Counted from the stretch's first letter, positions 26,372 through 39,194 are shown. The stretch: 64,000 nt of DNA from Rhopalosiphum padi (GCF_020882245.1 NC_083597.1:89692152-89756151), one strand, 5' to 3'. Notes: generated from the sequence alone by a model not told the origin. Numbers and translations are program-made.

Positions 26372-27240
26372 ATGGATTTAAACCATAATTTTTTGAAGAA
26401 AATGAACTTTTTTTGTTTAAAAAATTTTTTGTATTATAAGAAAACAAAATTATTCAAAACAATTTATAAATGCACTGAGTGTCCAGCGGGCTCTCCCTCC
26501 ATTGTCCGGCGACAGCTCGTCTGCCGGCGACCGTACCGTCTGCCAGCCCGGCGGTGTATATTAGCTTTTGGGCTTTTTGTTTTTTACCAATGATTGGCCC
26601 TGACGAATGTATCTGTCCGCCCATCGTTATTGTGCGTCGTTGTTGTGCCGTCGTTTAACACCTTTTGGTCAATATATTAATACTACCCCACGGTTTTCAC
26701 GGGTAGACGTTACCACCGCGGTGCAATTATAGTACCGCAAGCGGACTACAATAATAGTCGTGGTCCATTAATTTATCTATTTGTGCTGTGCCTCGTGTGC
26801 GATCCCCAATTGCGGAGGACCTGTCATCTGCGTGCCGCCGTGGATCAGGAAGCTGCCGCAAACCAGGTCGTCATTTTTTTGTCATTTTGTTAATTATATA
26901 TTTATATTGTTATATCAAAGGTTTTGTAACCGGACACCTATGTGAAGGTGTTGGGATTATTATTATATATTATTAATTATTCCCGGGGCGCCCTATACTA
27001 GGTGTATTTGAATTGTTTATATTTTCTATTGTTTAATATACTTGTTTGTGGTGTGATATGCACCCGTATACATGATTTAGACGTGCTATTATATTATTCA
27101 TATATGATATATATATATTTGGTTAACCCATCCGCTCCTGTCGTAACGCATACGCAGGTCGTTGCCGATAACCGCCAACAATTGTAGGATCGGTATCGGC
27201 GTCAACAATATGTCACCGTGAGTGCCTAAAGAACTTCACA
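26372..27240 (+). pseudogene. First C1-like mini-ORF, split by an insertion
   Basis: Up to 26478 this copy parallels the intact ORF at 27443 (DLNHNFLKKMNFFCLKNF here against DINHNFAKKINFFCLRKC there). At about 26479 foreign DNA begins; the parallel resumes near 27211 (tgtcaccgtgagtgcctaaa). The zinc-binding half is thereby separated. A leucine also replaces a cysteine position near the WFC motif, so this copy was probably already degenerate. Confidence 0.65.
26479..27209. mobile_element. Insertion of about 730 bp in the first C1-like copy, possibly a solo LTR
   Basis: Comparing the two tandem copies defines the insert by its absence from the second. It is far more GC- and CpG-rich than its surroundings. 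It can be read as starting TGTCCAG and ending CAACA (TG...CA, as in LTRs), but I see no target duplication and no terminal inverted repeat, so the class is unresolved. Small ORFs inside (26788-26976, 27002-27187) have no recognisable domain. Confidence 0.5.
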
Positions 27241-27442
27241 CAAACAGAACAGAATCAGAAGTATAATAAATTATAGCTAACGGAGACAACTTTACTACGG
27301 TATAAAAAAATTAAATTTTTTAATTTAACATCTTATTTTTATTCTTGATGGTCTTATACTTTGTGACTTTTAATAAAAAGTCTTATAATATATCATTCAT
27401 TGATTTAACTCAAATGGAATTCTTGTACGCAGTCTTTAATAA

Positions 27443-27652
27443 ATGGATATTAATCATAATTTTGCGAAGAAAATTAATTTTTTTTGTTTGAGAAAATGTT
27501 GGTTTTGCAAGAAGACAAAAATATTTAAAAAAATTTACAAATGCACTGATTTCCATAAGATTTGTCATCGCAAGTGCCTGAAGGATTTCTTACAAACAGA
27601 AAAAACGAATAAATCAGAAGTATTAGAGCTAACGGAGACAACTACGGTATAA
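27443..27652 (+). CDS. 69-residue C1-like zinc-finger ORF, intact tandem copy
   Basis: The peptide contains H-N-F near its start, then CWFC, 11 residues later a Cys (YKC), then FHKICHRKC. This follows the C1 (phorbol-ester/diacylglycerol) zinc-finger spacing H-X12-C-X2-C...C-X2-C-X4-H-X2-C, except that Phe occupies the second Cys of the third pair. C1 domains normally sit within PKC, Raf or Unc13 proteins; here in-frame stops lie directly before the ATG and no other domain follows. It may be a free-standing mini-gene, a captured exon or a relic. It lies in a tandem duplication unit of about 345 bp (27381-27730) whose first unit is at 26300-27380. Confidence 0.45.
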   Translation: MDINHNFAKKINFFCLRKCWFCKKTKIFKKIYKCTDFHKICHRKCLKDFLQTEKTNKSEVLELTETTTV

Positions 27653-27729
27653 AAAAAATTTAATTTTTCTATTCAACACCTTATCTTTATTCTTTATAGT
27701 CTTATCCTTTCTGACTTTTAATAAAAATT

Positions 27730-28144
27730 CTTCGACATTTCGTTAAAGTATATGAACTCGCGTTTACTCAGTACGTCATTTATTGTGCGACACTACAGTT
27801 TATATTTATAACTTTATAAGTGATATGGAACTTATGGAAGTGATATGAATTTGTACGTACGTAAGGAGAAGGGTAAAGAAAGGAGAGTTTTACGTATGCA
27901 TTTTTGTCTTTTAAAAGATATGGAAAAAGTTTTTATGAAATAATGTATACTTTGAAGTTTGAGTGATTGCTATAAAAATCAACATAAATAATGCATTATT
28001 CCACGTTTTTAATAACAATTTAGATACAATTACTAAACATTATCTATAAGTACTATATTTTTTTAAATTTTTTTCGTAAAATTATATTTATTATGATATA
28101 ACTTTTTATTTTTTGATTGTTGTTGCTGTTTATTTGGTGAATAA
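27730..28144. other. Non-coding spacer
   Basis: AT-rich sequence between the C1-like tandem units and the next dispersed repeat. Nothing recognised. Confidence 0.5.
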
Positions 28145-29410
28145 CGTCGACTACCGTTGACGACAGAATCATATTTTATAATGTCTTGCAATACTTCAAT
28201 TCATACACAATAATATTATTGTTTATATTGATTATAACAGAGCAATTGGTTATATAATAATGATGTACACTATTTGTGAATAAAACCGGATATCGCATTA
28301 TCGGACAGCGTGTAACTTATTCTTAGAAAAGACAGCGAGGGTGACTCTCATACGTACACGCGCAAATCGGTTAAAAGTTTAAAACAACTACTATTCAGGA
28401 ATCAGGGGATTCATACAATTTTTTCCGTCAAAAACTACTTTTCGATCTGTCTGATCGTTGTATTGGTGCGATAACACTTCTGAAAATTAATTTGAGTTCA
28501 GCGTTAAGTATACTTGAGATCAATCGGGCCACTTTTTCAGTTTTATTTAATAATATTAAATTTGTTAAGCAATGCTACAACATTTAATATTTTTCAAACA
28601 ATTTAAATCAAATTTGTGGAATTTTAAGGTCAAAATTAGAAAAAGTAGTCCGATCGATTTCAAATAGACTTCATGCCGAATTCATATTCTTAGGTAACCC
28701 TGCAGATCGCGCGCTTCTAGTAAAATAGTAAATATACAATACCTGAAAATAATTCAATCATTATATTGTTTAAAGGATATACACGGCGTGGAGCAGGACG
28801 TTAAAGTTATAGACGAGGATAGTGTAGTCACCCTGGAAGAGAATAACAATATTTCGTTACCAAGCGCAGATGTTCATTATGTACTGGAGCTGGAACTAAA
28901 CACAACAGATATTGAAAACGTTAAGCAAACTATAGAATGTAACGGAGAACTGAGAAGTCTTAAGCCCAGAAAATTTCGCTCTCGAAGAGAATAAAAATAT
29001 TTCGTTACCAAGCTCAGATGTTCAATATGTACCGGAACTTAAACTAAACACAACAGAAATCGAAAACGTTAAACGAAGTATTAAACTTCTCATCACAGCA
29101 ACCTATATAGTTTCGACGTTACAGGTGTTTGTCAAACATTTATAGGTAGCAGTATTGGTGAATATGTTTTGAAAGTGTGTATTAATAATCGCAATTATAC
29201 CACCCACGTCAAGGCGGGTAGGCACAATCGTGCTACACCCTTGCTTCCATGACTGCTATCATTTTAATTTGATAGAAAGTTTATTGTAATTTGTAATGTA
29301 AATACAAATGTTCATTGTAGCTATATACATATAATACAAATATTATACTTCAATAAAAATAATTTACATAATATAATAAAAAGGTACTGTTTTTATATTT
29401 TTAGTCTTAG
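28145..29410 (+). mobile_element. Dispersed repeat R1 with a tandem-repeat ORF
   Basis: The interval matches 45465-47330 in inverted orientation, from the tcgactaccgttgacgac area at one end to tttttagtcttagtctta at the other. It carries an ORF with repeated peptide units, and a truncated version of the hairpin that is complete in the other copy starts near 28416 (caattttttccgtcaaaaac). No transposase domain is recognised, so this is probably a non-autonomous or decayed element. Confidence 0.65.
28788..28994 (+). CDS. Repeat-element ORF with an internal tandem peptide repeat, truncated by a stop
   Basis: It reads from an in-frame GTG or upstream codon (EQDVKVIDEDSVVTLEE) through NNNISLPSADVHYV and ELNTTDIENVKQTIE. 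After a TAA at 28992 the same DNA unit recurs at about 28993-29080 (ISLPSSDVQYVPELKLNTTE), so the unit is about 150 bp long. The inverted copy at 46050-46340 holds further units. I do not recognise the family; the protein is probably part of a mobile element. Confidence 0.35.
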   Translation: MEQDVKVIDEDSVVTLEENNNISLPSADVHYVLELELNTTDIENVKQTIECNGELRSLKPRKFRSRRE

Positions 29411-29439
29411 TCTTAACGCTTGCTTTGAAAAGGACGTAT

Positions 29440-29540
29440 ACATTTCCCTGTCCCACCACATTTGAAATATTACAATTTTTTATGCGATCTTTTTTGGGGG
29501 TCGCGTGACTAAAAAGGTTGAGAATCGCTGATCTAGATAA
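29440..29540 (-). mobile_element. hAT-type terminal fragment
   Basis: The reverse complement of the end reads cagcgattctcaaccttttt followed by agtcacgcgaccccc, the common hAT-MITE terminus in insects. The other end is not seen. Confidence 0.45.
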
Positions 29541-29707
29541 TGGAACTAGACCAGCGGTAGTCGGGATAACAGAAAAGTATTCTTTTAGATTTTTAAATAG
29601 GTATATATTTATTATTTTTTACTTATTAATTTTTAAACATTCAAAAATATAAAATGTCAATTAAACCTTATGTATTGATTAAAGATAATTTTTTTAATAT
29701 TTATCGT

Positions 29708-30271
29708 CAGGGCTCGCCGGGCTCGGATTTTATAACATTTGCTAATTATTATAGGGTACAGATGAAAATAGCAGAGTGAGCTATACATTTGTCTTATGTA
29801 CCAGGGACTTCAAATATGAAATTTTATAATGCTTTTTTTTGCATATTTGAATATTTTAAGTTTTAGTGATATTTTTTGCTAATTTGCATAATATAACGTT
29901 TTATTTTGTATTTTCATAAATCTAAAGTATATTTTGTGGTATGAAAATTATAAAAATGTTGTCATTTATTTTAATTATTTTTTTTTTTAATACATTTGAA
30001 AAATACCCGCATTTTCGTTCATATTGAAGTCTATTTTTAAATAGTCCGGCGTATTGGCCTATCGAACAGTAATTAAAAATGTAAACAAATATTATAGTTT
30101 TTAATTAATTATAAATGCACTTATTAATTTATAAATAATTTTTAGTTAATAAATATAAGTTTTTTTTAATTATGAACAGAATACATTTTTATTTTTCCTA
30201 TTTTTCATGTTTTTAGGGCATATTATAGCGCATATTTCATTTATTTTTAGTGCTATAAAATCCGAGCCCTG
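29708..30271. mobile_element. hAT-like MITE with an imperfect 8-bp target duplication
   Basis: The left end cagggctcgccgggctcg plus gattttata and the right end, whose reverse complement is cagggctcggattttata, form the terminal inverted repeats. Flanks are tttatcgt on the left and tttatcaa on the right, matching at six of eight bases. The interior is AT-rich with no transposase. Confidence 0.7.
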
Positions 30272-31395
30272 TTTATCAATATTAAGTAAATATTAAATGA
30301 ACCAAAATTATTTATTTACTTAATATTGTAAATTAACATTTAGTTAATATTCATTTACCAATATTTAGTTTATGTATTTAACAAATATTTTGTAAATATT
30401 GACTTTTATTGATCTAACACTGTTTTAATATACTTCTGGTATATATTATATTTTTATTTATTAATATTACTCAATCATTTTAATTTTAAAATTATTACAG
30501 GTCAGTGATCAATTGTTCAGTTTAATTGTCTTTAGCAAAATTCTCCTATAGGTAGTATAAATAAAAAAAATAGTTACTTTTTTAATAAGTATAAATACTA
30601 ATGTATAAAAGTAAAAACACTCTTACATTTTCATACCTATACAAAACCAAATGAGAAAACATTATAATATGCAAAGGGTAATTAAAATTGTTAAAAAAAG
30701 ATCAGACGTCAACCAAAACCTTATAGGCAAGTTTTGAAACTGAAATAACAATAGAAATATTGTAAAATTAAAATAAAAAGTATTATATTCTTATTAATAT
30801 AAATAATATAATATGTACGAACGTTTTACAGCTATACGTATCATATTCATATCTCATAAGTGATGAGTTTTTCGAATCATATTGTATAAGTTCGTATGCG
30901 CCGATGGACAACGACCACAGTTGCACAATTTGTATGCTCACGAACTTAGATTTAAATCGAAAAACAAAAGGCCGTGAAACGGAACTAAGAACTATATTAT
31001 TACAAACCTGAAGCCGGTGACAATTATCTACGTGTTAGCAACTCAACCGCTCAAGAATATTTTATTACAAAAAAAAAATATAAATTAGTCACAGTAGACA
31101 GTAGTCGCAGATAGATACGGTACATCGCGATGAAAAATGAAAATTGAAATCGACGAGCCGAAATTCACATCGTACAAACAACAATGAGTTAAATGGTGGC
31201 CGTAGGCATGGAGCACTTATCAGCAGTATTCAAACTATACATTTACAGTTTTTTATACCTACGGATTGTTGATTGATGCTCCCAGGTAACGAAGACGTTT
31301 CAAACTAGCGAATCACATAATAATATGACACGAAAATCCGCAATCGCGTATCGATACATAGTATAATATTAAATTGTTGATGAATTGTGGAAAAT
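30272..31395. other. AT-rich non-coding spacer
   Basis: Only AT-rich sequence and short direct or inverted words (aatattaagtaaatatt near 30283). No gene is supported. Confidence 0.5.
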
Positions 31396-31826
31396 AAGCC
31401 CTGTACCAACTAGATTCATAATAATTTTTTATTTTAGTGTACATTTACATAATAAACTTTTAATAATATTTACCTAAGCAATATAGGTACCTATTATGTT
31501 TTTCATAAATTATTAAATTATTTTATTATATTATATTAAACGATTATGCACTTAATTCATTATATTCGGTGCTACATTTATTTTATTAATAATAAGGTAA
31601 CAATAAAAAAAAATTACGTCTAGTATATGACATTAAATAATAACTTTAATTATATCACAGTTAAAATAATATTATATTATATCTATATGATATAGTTATA
31701 GATATGTTAAAAAAAACGTTACATAATTATTAAAATAAAAGTTTATTGTTTAAAAATTTAAAATTATAAAATGTACAATATAACAAAAAAAATATTGACA
31801 TTATGTATTTAGTTGGTACAGGGCTT
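31396..31826. mobile_element. MITE with terminal repeats aagccctgtaccaact
   Basis: The 16-base left end (31396-31411) is the exact reverse complement of 31811-31826. The interior is very AT-rich and non-coding. No clear target duplication is seen, so the superfamily is open. Confidence 0.65.
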
Positions 31827-32814
31827 TTTTTACCGTATTTTTATATCGAGGATTTATTCCAGGCCTTTTTTTTCGACTACCAAATTGATATTATATATCG
31901 ATACAGTGTTTACACGATAATATAATGTAGTATATTTATTTCAGATTTTTATTTTATTGGACACCATTTTTTTTTTAAACTTTTATAGTTAGGTATAATA
32001 AAAAATATGGTGAAATCAGAACTTGGTGCAAATCATTAATTTTTGAATTAAAACATTTTTAAATTTGAGTAATTTTGCAGTTTATTTACGTATTAGTTAG
32101 TTTAATGTTTCGCTGTAGGTAATGAATAAAGGTGCAATGGTCTCAAAGTTAGCAAGACAGTAAGCTGCTCATTCTGACACTCCCGTGCACATGCCTAAGT
32201 ATATAGACACAAATTAATTTTAATTTTAATCGAATAATTATAATTTTTAATATTATTTATATATAATATTGTAAATATTTATTAAATATATTTTTTGAAT
32301 TATTTCAATATTAACTAACATTAACATATATTTATTTTTAATCATTGTTAAATATTTAATATATATTGAATTCAATGTAATTAATAGTCATCATTTAACT
32401 AATACGTATTAAATAAATTTAAATTATTATTGTAATAATAATTATTTATTAAAAAATGAGCCAGTTTGATCCATAATCCATATTTTCCAATCCAAAAAAA
32501 TTCACCAATAATCTGCTCCCGCGAGACTCGTCTGCTGATTTTTCATATTTTTAACACATATAGTCCATATCTATTCAAAAGCCATGTCGTGTATTTATTA
32601 GACGGAAGTGTTGAGATATTAATAATATTATTTGCTTGAAAAGCCAATTGATTGTCCATATCAGAAGCATAGCCAACATAATTCTTTAAGAAGGAATTAA
32701 TGGAGCAGTAGATGATACCTAGTAATTTGTAATTTGTTTCTACGTACAAGTATAGATTATTTCAAAACCAACACATTAGTTTTATTATAAGAATATGTTA
32801 TATAGGTGCCTATA

Positions 32815-33087
32815 CAGTGACGTATATAGAAATTAATTTTAGGGGGGTTAAAAAAATTTCCATTCTTAAATTCCAATTAATGATACAATCAAATAATTAA
32901 TGCCCGTATCAACAATACTATAACATAACTATACGTTCCGTTAAAATACGGTTTATATTTTTTGGATTCCGTCGAGATACGGTCCGCATAAATACATTCC
33001 GTAATTGTATGGTCCGGACATATACTTTCCGGATTATTATAGCCCCCCGTTTGAACCCCATAATCCCCCTCACTATATACACCACTG
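32815..33087. mobile_element. hAT-type MITE with 8-bp target duplication
   Basis: The left end cagtgacgtatatag and the reverse complement of the right end, cagtggtgtatatag, match. Flanking octamers tgcctata (32807-32814) and tacctata (33088-33095) agree at seven of eight bases. The interior has short repeated words of the attccgt...acggtccg kind around 32935-33030. Confidence 0.75.
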
Positions 33088-33761
33088 TACCTATATATAA
33101 AGTTTAAACAATTTAATTATCCAATATTGAAGATTAACTTATTTAGGTTAATTCATTTTTGAGAGAAGTATTTAAAGTAATAATCAAAATGAGTATCAGG
33201 ATTCAGAACCCAAAAATATCCTCTTCAGTTACGCTAAATGTCATAATAATAATGTACAAACATAATATCATAATATTCAATCAATAAAATAAAAGCTTTT
33301 TAAATTTATTATAAGTAAATGGTAAACATTAAAGTGGAACAGAAAAAAAAAATATGTTTGCGACAGCTCATAAATTAATAACATTAAAATACCAGACTAT
33401 TTTATTATCTATTTTCTTAATGATAAATTAAATTATATTTAATACATAATAATATTTACTTATAGTATGGATGCATAAATAATATTTATATCCATAATTA
33501 AAAGCAATTTAGAAATTAATTAATAAATAAATATTTTTTAAAAGTTTGATGGAAAATAAATATAATTTGATCCTACATAAATATTTGAACTAAATTCAGT
33601 TCACATTAAATATTTATTGAAAGAAATGTATTTTTTTAATGTAATAAATTAGTCGGGAAAAAAATTAAAGCTAGTCTCATTAGATTGCTTGTAAATTTCA
33701 CATATTATAATATAAGTTGTTGAAGTGATTGTTTAAATATTGTGTTCTTAATAGATAAAAC

Positions 33762-35757
33762 ATGGACATTATTTATTTGCTAAAGATTTTCAATTGTTGT
33801 TTAATTTTAACCGGTAATGGTAGTGCGAGATTCATCAAACGAACGTGGATGTTGAAGAGCTGTGTTTGGCGATTAGCTTTAATCTCTATATTTCTAATCA
33901 ATGTGTATAATGGAACTAAATGGGTATAATAAAAAATATATATATATATTCGTATAGTACGCTTATTAAGTACCGACGTATTATATAAAGTATACAGCGA
34001 AATGTATTTCTCATACAATAATAGCTTTTATTTAGATTTTACAGTTAAAATCACTAAATATATTAACGAGTCTGTTAGGTTTTATGATACGGTGTAAAAA
34101 ATAATATGTAGTATGAATTAAAAGACACAAAACGATTTATGAGCTAGTCAGAAATTGAAGAATAGATAGGTCATTATTTATGTTTTTTTAAAGTAGAAAA
34201 ACTCAAAAAATATTTTTATAAAATGGATATCAAACAAAAAGTAAAATGCCAGAATAATATCATATCAGCCGATTTTTATGAAATTAATGTAGTATTAATA
34301 GTATTAATAGTAACAGTACAACTGTATTGAATTGTATATTTTGTTTTTAATATTAAATAAACCCTAATAAAATATAATATCACAGTATATAGTATAAATC
34401 TATATAGTAAATAAAAATTAGATATACCTAGTAAATTATAGTAAAACATTAAAAATAATTATTATATTTCTCCAATTGTTAATTTTAGGCATTAAATAAC
34501 GTAATGGACATATTGGAACCTATATCAATTGTTTTAATTGCAAGTGTACAATTTAAGTTATTGGGACCACTCTTTTCAATATTATGGCGATTATATTTCG
34601 ACAAGGAATTATCAAATGTGTTGAAGAAATGTATGGCCATGCTTGATGTATTGAAAAACTTTAAGAGTGGTGTTGTGCTTAGAACTAAAATATTTTGGAT
34701 ATTTATTGTTTGTATACTAATTCATGTTATGGTACATGTCACAGTACAATTAGGTTTTATATACAAAACGCCAAATTATTCTGTTTCCAGTACCGTGAGT
34801 AATTTTTTTTTTTTTGTTTTCAATGAGTAACATTTAAAATTTAGATCATTAGATTTTTAACATCACATTATCAGTTTAAATCACGAATACAATTTTTTTT
34901 AGGTAATATGGTCTTGTATTTTTACATATAACCGTTTTATGTTTTACGAGTACATGTTATTAATAACGTTCTTTCAAATAATCGTGTACAAATTAAACGA
35001 TGAAATATCGAAGGGCAAAATTCCTATTAGCCAATTGGCAATTATGTATACCAGTACAATGGAAAACCTGGATCTCATAAACAGATTCATTGTCGGAGCA
35101 CCAGTGCTCATTAATATTATCATGGGAACCATGTGTAATATCGTCTACATATTATACCACTATGTGCTATTCAAAGGATTGTTTATAAAATACGATGGTC
35201 ATTGTTTTTTCCCGATACTTCATTTGTCAATGAAATTGTTCGACATCTCTATTTTGTATTATCTTTGTCAGACCACTGAAAAAGAGGTAAGATTATATAA
35301 ATTACATTTAGTATTATTTATTACTATTTGTGAGATGATAATTATTTCACTCCAAGTAAAAATGTTTAATTCTATACCTGTAGGAAAACATTTACATAGT
35401 GTGACGTATTCCACTTTGATAATTTTATTATTATTATTATTTTTCGTATTTTAGATAAATCGAACAATTTTGATTTTAAACAAAAAATCCATTACAGAAA
35501 ACCTCACGGTTCGTCGAAAGGTAAATTTAATTAATATTGATTAAATAATCTATAACCAACCGAACAACAAATTGTCATTATTCTATACATGTTTTCAGAT
35601 TGCTTTTTTTTCACTACGAAGATTGCATGCTAATTTCCATTTCGAGTTGTGCGGATTTCATAAAATTAATTTAAGGCAATTATTATCATTATTATTCAAG
35701 ACGGCAATATTTCTAGTTATTCAAATTCAATTAAACATAAAAACTCTTTCTCATTAA
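33762..35757 (+). CDS. Gustatory receptor, complete, five exons, 358 residues
   Basis: Exons 33762-33923, 34489-34794, 34903-35286, 35455-35520 and 35599-35757 are all joined in phase 0 at GT-AG sites and total 1077 bases with the stop. The protein is hydrophobic throughout with several membrane-length segments (VLIASVQFKLLGPLF; IFWIFIVCILIHVMVHV; FMFYEYMLLITFFQIIV; VLINIIMGTMCNIVYILYH). The end NFHFELCGFHKINLRQLLSL then TAIFLVIQIQ is the conserved tail of insect gustatory receptors (7tm_7 family), with a degenerate TYhhhhhQF motif (TA for TY, Q-IQ for QF). Length is slightly below the usual 370-420. Such receptors are ligand-gated channels in taste neurons; the ligand cannot be told from sequence. 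The ATG opens the first exon and is conserved in the duplicate at 55673. Confidence 0.85.
33924..34488 (+). other. First intron of the gustatory receptor gene
   Basis: Bounded by gtataa and ttttag. A short TA run lies near 33939-33950. AT-rich, nothing else seen. Confidence 0.7.
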
Positions 35758-35781
35758 TTTAATTAATATTATAATATAGAT

Positions 35782-35964
35782 CGAGGGCGGATACAGTGGT
35801 CCTAAACGGGAGGGGGGGGGGGGCAATTTCTTAAATATCAACTAAAAAAAGGTAATAATCTATTTAAAAAAAAAACTTTATTGGACTACTTACATTACAA
35901 TACTTTTTTTGTGGACGGGGGAGGGTTGTAATTGCCCCCATTGCCCCCTTTGTATCCGCCCTTG
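35782..35964. mobile_element. 183-bp hAT-type MITE with perfect 8-bp target duplication
   Basis: Ends cgagggcggataca and (reverse complement) caagggcggataca. The octamer atatagat flanks both sides (35774-35781 and 35965-35972). It carries a G run near the left end and a matching C-rich segment at the right, and lies 25 bases past the gustatory receptor stop. Confidence 0.8.
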
Positions 35965-35972
35965 ATATAGAT

Positions 35973-37580
35973 ATAATTAAATGATAGAATATTTGAATCG
36001 TTTATTTGATTTATTCATAAATCATAGTGGTCATAGTTAAGTTAGATTTATATTTTATTGATAATACAAATATTTGAATGCACGTTATTCATTTTTACAA
36101 TTTGTGTTTTATATTATTCAATTTATTTTATTGATATTGTTTGTTTCTGTAAATCTATAATTTGTCACTTTTTAACGTATAAATAAATAAACAATAAATA
36201 CGTAGCCATAGTGTAGCCACTCCAAATACATTGCAATTTGACAAGTATAAACAATCTATTTAATTCAGTACATGGAACTTCGGTTATTCGTGGTAATGGT
36301 GATGAGGGGGTCACAGGGATAAATAAAACCCACCGTTAATCGAGACTTTTACAATAATGTAATTTTGAAATTTTTTATTTAATTATAATAAGAAATACAA
36401 TAATGTTATACATGCACGGGTGAAATCGTATTTCTATTGTACAATATGTCGCATATCCGGGTTTTTTTTTTTAATGAATAAAAAAATAAATAAATACTAA
36501 AAATCGTAATTGGGTGTCTAGCTATCAGTCTTTAAAAGATGCAAATCGACAGCTGTGCTGGGCAATCCACCTACGGTGGATTGTTTGTTTACCTCCTGAT
36601 GTCGAAAGTCTGATGCTGTTTTATAGGAGAAAAATTTAAGTTATTTAAAACTTAAATTAAGTTGTCAGATATCATCGGGGAAAATCCTTTTAAACGAAAC
36701 TTAACCTCACAGGTAGGCAATCCTACTATGTCGGATCGTGGATATGCGCACGTAGAAATTTAAATAGATTTTTGTGAAATCAAAATTTAGAGTATATAAC
36801 ATATCGACATTTCGTACATATTATAATATTATGATATTTGATATTTGCATTAATATGCAGTTACAAAAAATGCACATTACGCGAATACGAAAAAAACAGG
36901 TTAGAAAAACTATGGAAAAGTCAAAAAAATCCCGTGAAAAGTGGAAAATGTTTGAAAAATTACGTAAGTAATAATAATAATCAATAAAACTGCTCATAGA
37001 CCATAGAATAATAATTACTCTATGGCATAGACCTTTTTACTATCCGACCGCTGCGATCCTGGCTATTGTGAGTGACTATTTTAAAACTGATATAGGTAAA
37101 ACAAACAATATTTGGAAGGGTTGAATTATAAATTTGAAATACTAGTGCAAATTAATTATACAAAAATTTGGCATTTAATTGAAGCTTTACAGATAAGCGA
37201 CACAAGTAAAAATTTTAAATTATAGAGCAGGAGGTATATATTCGTAATAATTTGGGTAATGATGACAGGTTAAAATACAGTAGGTATATAAAGTTTTTCA
37301 AATAATGATATTTTACCTTTTTTAATTTCTGTGAGCTATCTTACTAGAATAGAAAATATTAGTTAGGTTTTTTTGGTTTGTATTATTTAATTTTGTATTT
37401 TAATATCAATCGACAATATTGTATTTATTTGAATTTGTAATTTATATATTGCTTAATATTTTTAATATTTATAGTAGTGAATTTGTATTAGCAGTAGTAT
37501 TATTATGACGAATTATTAAATTATATCTTTATATTAATTTAATATAATTGATATAATAAAATAAAAATATTATATAAATC
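35973..37580. other. Downstream flank of the gustatory receptor, partly duplicated at 56.6 kb
   Basis: The part 36440-36850 (gaataaaaaaataaata, tcagtctttaaaagatgcaa, cgaaacttaacctcacaggt) recurs at about 56605-56960. A short word shared by four loci lies at 37022-37085. The ORF at 36774-36971 has no domain. The rest is AT-rich. Confidence 0.55.
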
Positions 37581-38640
37581 ATTTGTAAATTTATTGATTT
37601 ACATTGTACATAATATATAATTGCTTAATATTTTAAATTTTAATTTTTTGTCCGAGAGGGCATTTTTCTGTTTGCTATACGAGTGATGCACTGGGAAGGT
37701 TCTAGATTCTTTTTTCTTTTTTTTTTTATCATTCTTATTATTCTTATTTTTCTTCTTAGTATAAATATTACTATTTTTATTATTATTATGATTATCTTAT
37801 TCATATAATAATTTTTATTTAAATTGTGCGTTTATCAGCGACTGCACTATTGGGGTTTCGTCGGTTTCTTGTTATCCGACACAAAACACCAAACCGGTCT
37901 TGTGTAATCGCTAATGCACCGGGTATAAAAGGCCCTGCGGGACGACCAGCATTAACATTCACTGTCTTTCCTCCGTCGTAGCAAGACCCACCCGGGCAGA
38001 CTTGCGCGATTATAGGAAAAGCATCTGGATCTATATTTTTTGATTATCAGCATATCATATTGCTTTTATTATTAAATAGTGATTTTATTCATATCTACAA
38101 TATGCAACCTATTCGCAAACTCAACATTTCCTCAGCTCAAGTTCTGGTATGCCCGAACAAAATTCGACATTGTCCATGTTCCGTGCAGGCCTATATATAT
38201 AAGTCTGGCAGCGCGTCAGTGTTTGGTGTGTTGCGTTTGCGCGAACACTGATCCCGCATTATGCAATAAACTGCAGTCACTCTTAGAAATACATTATTCG
38301 TAAGTGTTCAAGTACGTTTTCCAAACAGAACGTATATTCGTAAAACCTCGTTTCCCTGTGCGTATCGTCATTGGCGACACGCGCAGCGCTACGGCTGGTT
38401 ATGTTCCGCAGAAATGACGATTCGCGCGTACGTCATATCTAGTGAGCAGATGGCACAGTTCCAGTGACTCTTAAGAGTTCCGCGTTACGGGTGTATTGCT
38501 CTCGTTTGAGCTGCCCGTCTCGTGTGCCACTGTAATGATCTGACAACGCGTGCGATTCGATTCTGATCCGATTATTCGGTGGCTGCGATGTCGTTGAATG
38601 ACATACGAATCTGTTCGAAACGTTGTACACATTGCGATAA
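37580..38640 (+). mobile_element. Dispersed element, copy A
   Basis: Matches copies at 49155-51480 and (inverted) 57950-59830. It shares gcgtttatcagcgactgc, a TATA box (tataaaa 37924-37930), cacccgggcagacttgcgcg, a second TATA-like stretch near 38190, aataaa at 38265-38270 and the ttccgcgttacgggtgta block. TATA followed by AATAAA resembles an LTR, but ends and target duplications are not resolved. The far end overlaps the left arm of the large inverted repeat. Confidence 0.6.
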
Positions 38641-38706
38641 CGTTAATTATTTTTTTAGTGTTTGTAAAATTTTAACTTTTAGTAATTTTTGGAATGAAAC
38701 ACTTCG

Positions 38707-38943
38707 TCAGCTCCAACGTCTTGTGCTTACTTCAAGGCGACGTTCCCTTCTATATGACGCTTGTAAACTTTCCATCTTCCTCTTAATTTCATTTAGACTT
38801 TTCTTCATCTCTTTACTTATTTCTATCCAATAATCAATTTTTTTTTTTGCCATCTTGTATTGATTATTGGTCGGATCCCATAGAATTGGTATGATTTTAA
38901 ACATTTCAATAAGAAGTAGACATTCTTCGTCCGTCAAATCCAT
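38707..38943 (-). CDS. MADF-domain DNA-binding protein, left-arm copy, truncated
   Basis: The 78-residue frame MDLTDEECLLLIEMFKIIPI, then LWDPTNNQYKMAKKKIDYW and IKRKMESLQASYRRERR, is a clear MADF domain (Myb/SANT-like): Leu/Ile-rich first helix, PILWD, Trp before the second helix, LQASYRRE at the end. MADF proteins bind DNA, and Myb/SANT-like proteins accompany some DNA transposons such as PIF/Harbinger. The frame ends RRWS at a TGA created by a small deletion relative to the right arm, which would read on to ADEVFHSKNY. It is transcribed away from the neighbouring two-exon gene. Confidence 0.6.
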   Translation of the reverse strand: MDLTDEECLLLIEMFKIIPILWDPTNNQYKMAKKKIDYWIEISKEMKKSLNEIKRKMESLQASYRRERRLEVSTRRWS

Positions 38944-39194
38944 TATTTATTTTTTAATGGTTATAATAATTAATAAAAACTATAATAGTTTTTTATATTT
39001 TTTTTTAATTTTAGTAATAATTTCTGGCTATTATCACTTATACTGGCCATAATAAAATGTGCGCGTTCCCTATAAATAGCCAGGTAAACAGTTTAAACGG
39101 TTTAAACAGTTGACAAAAGTATAGTGCATAATTATTATTGCTAACGGAATTATTATTGGTAAATATTTCCTTATATTTTCTGAAATCGTAAATC

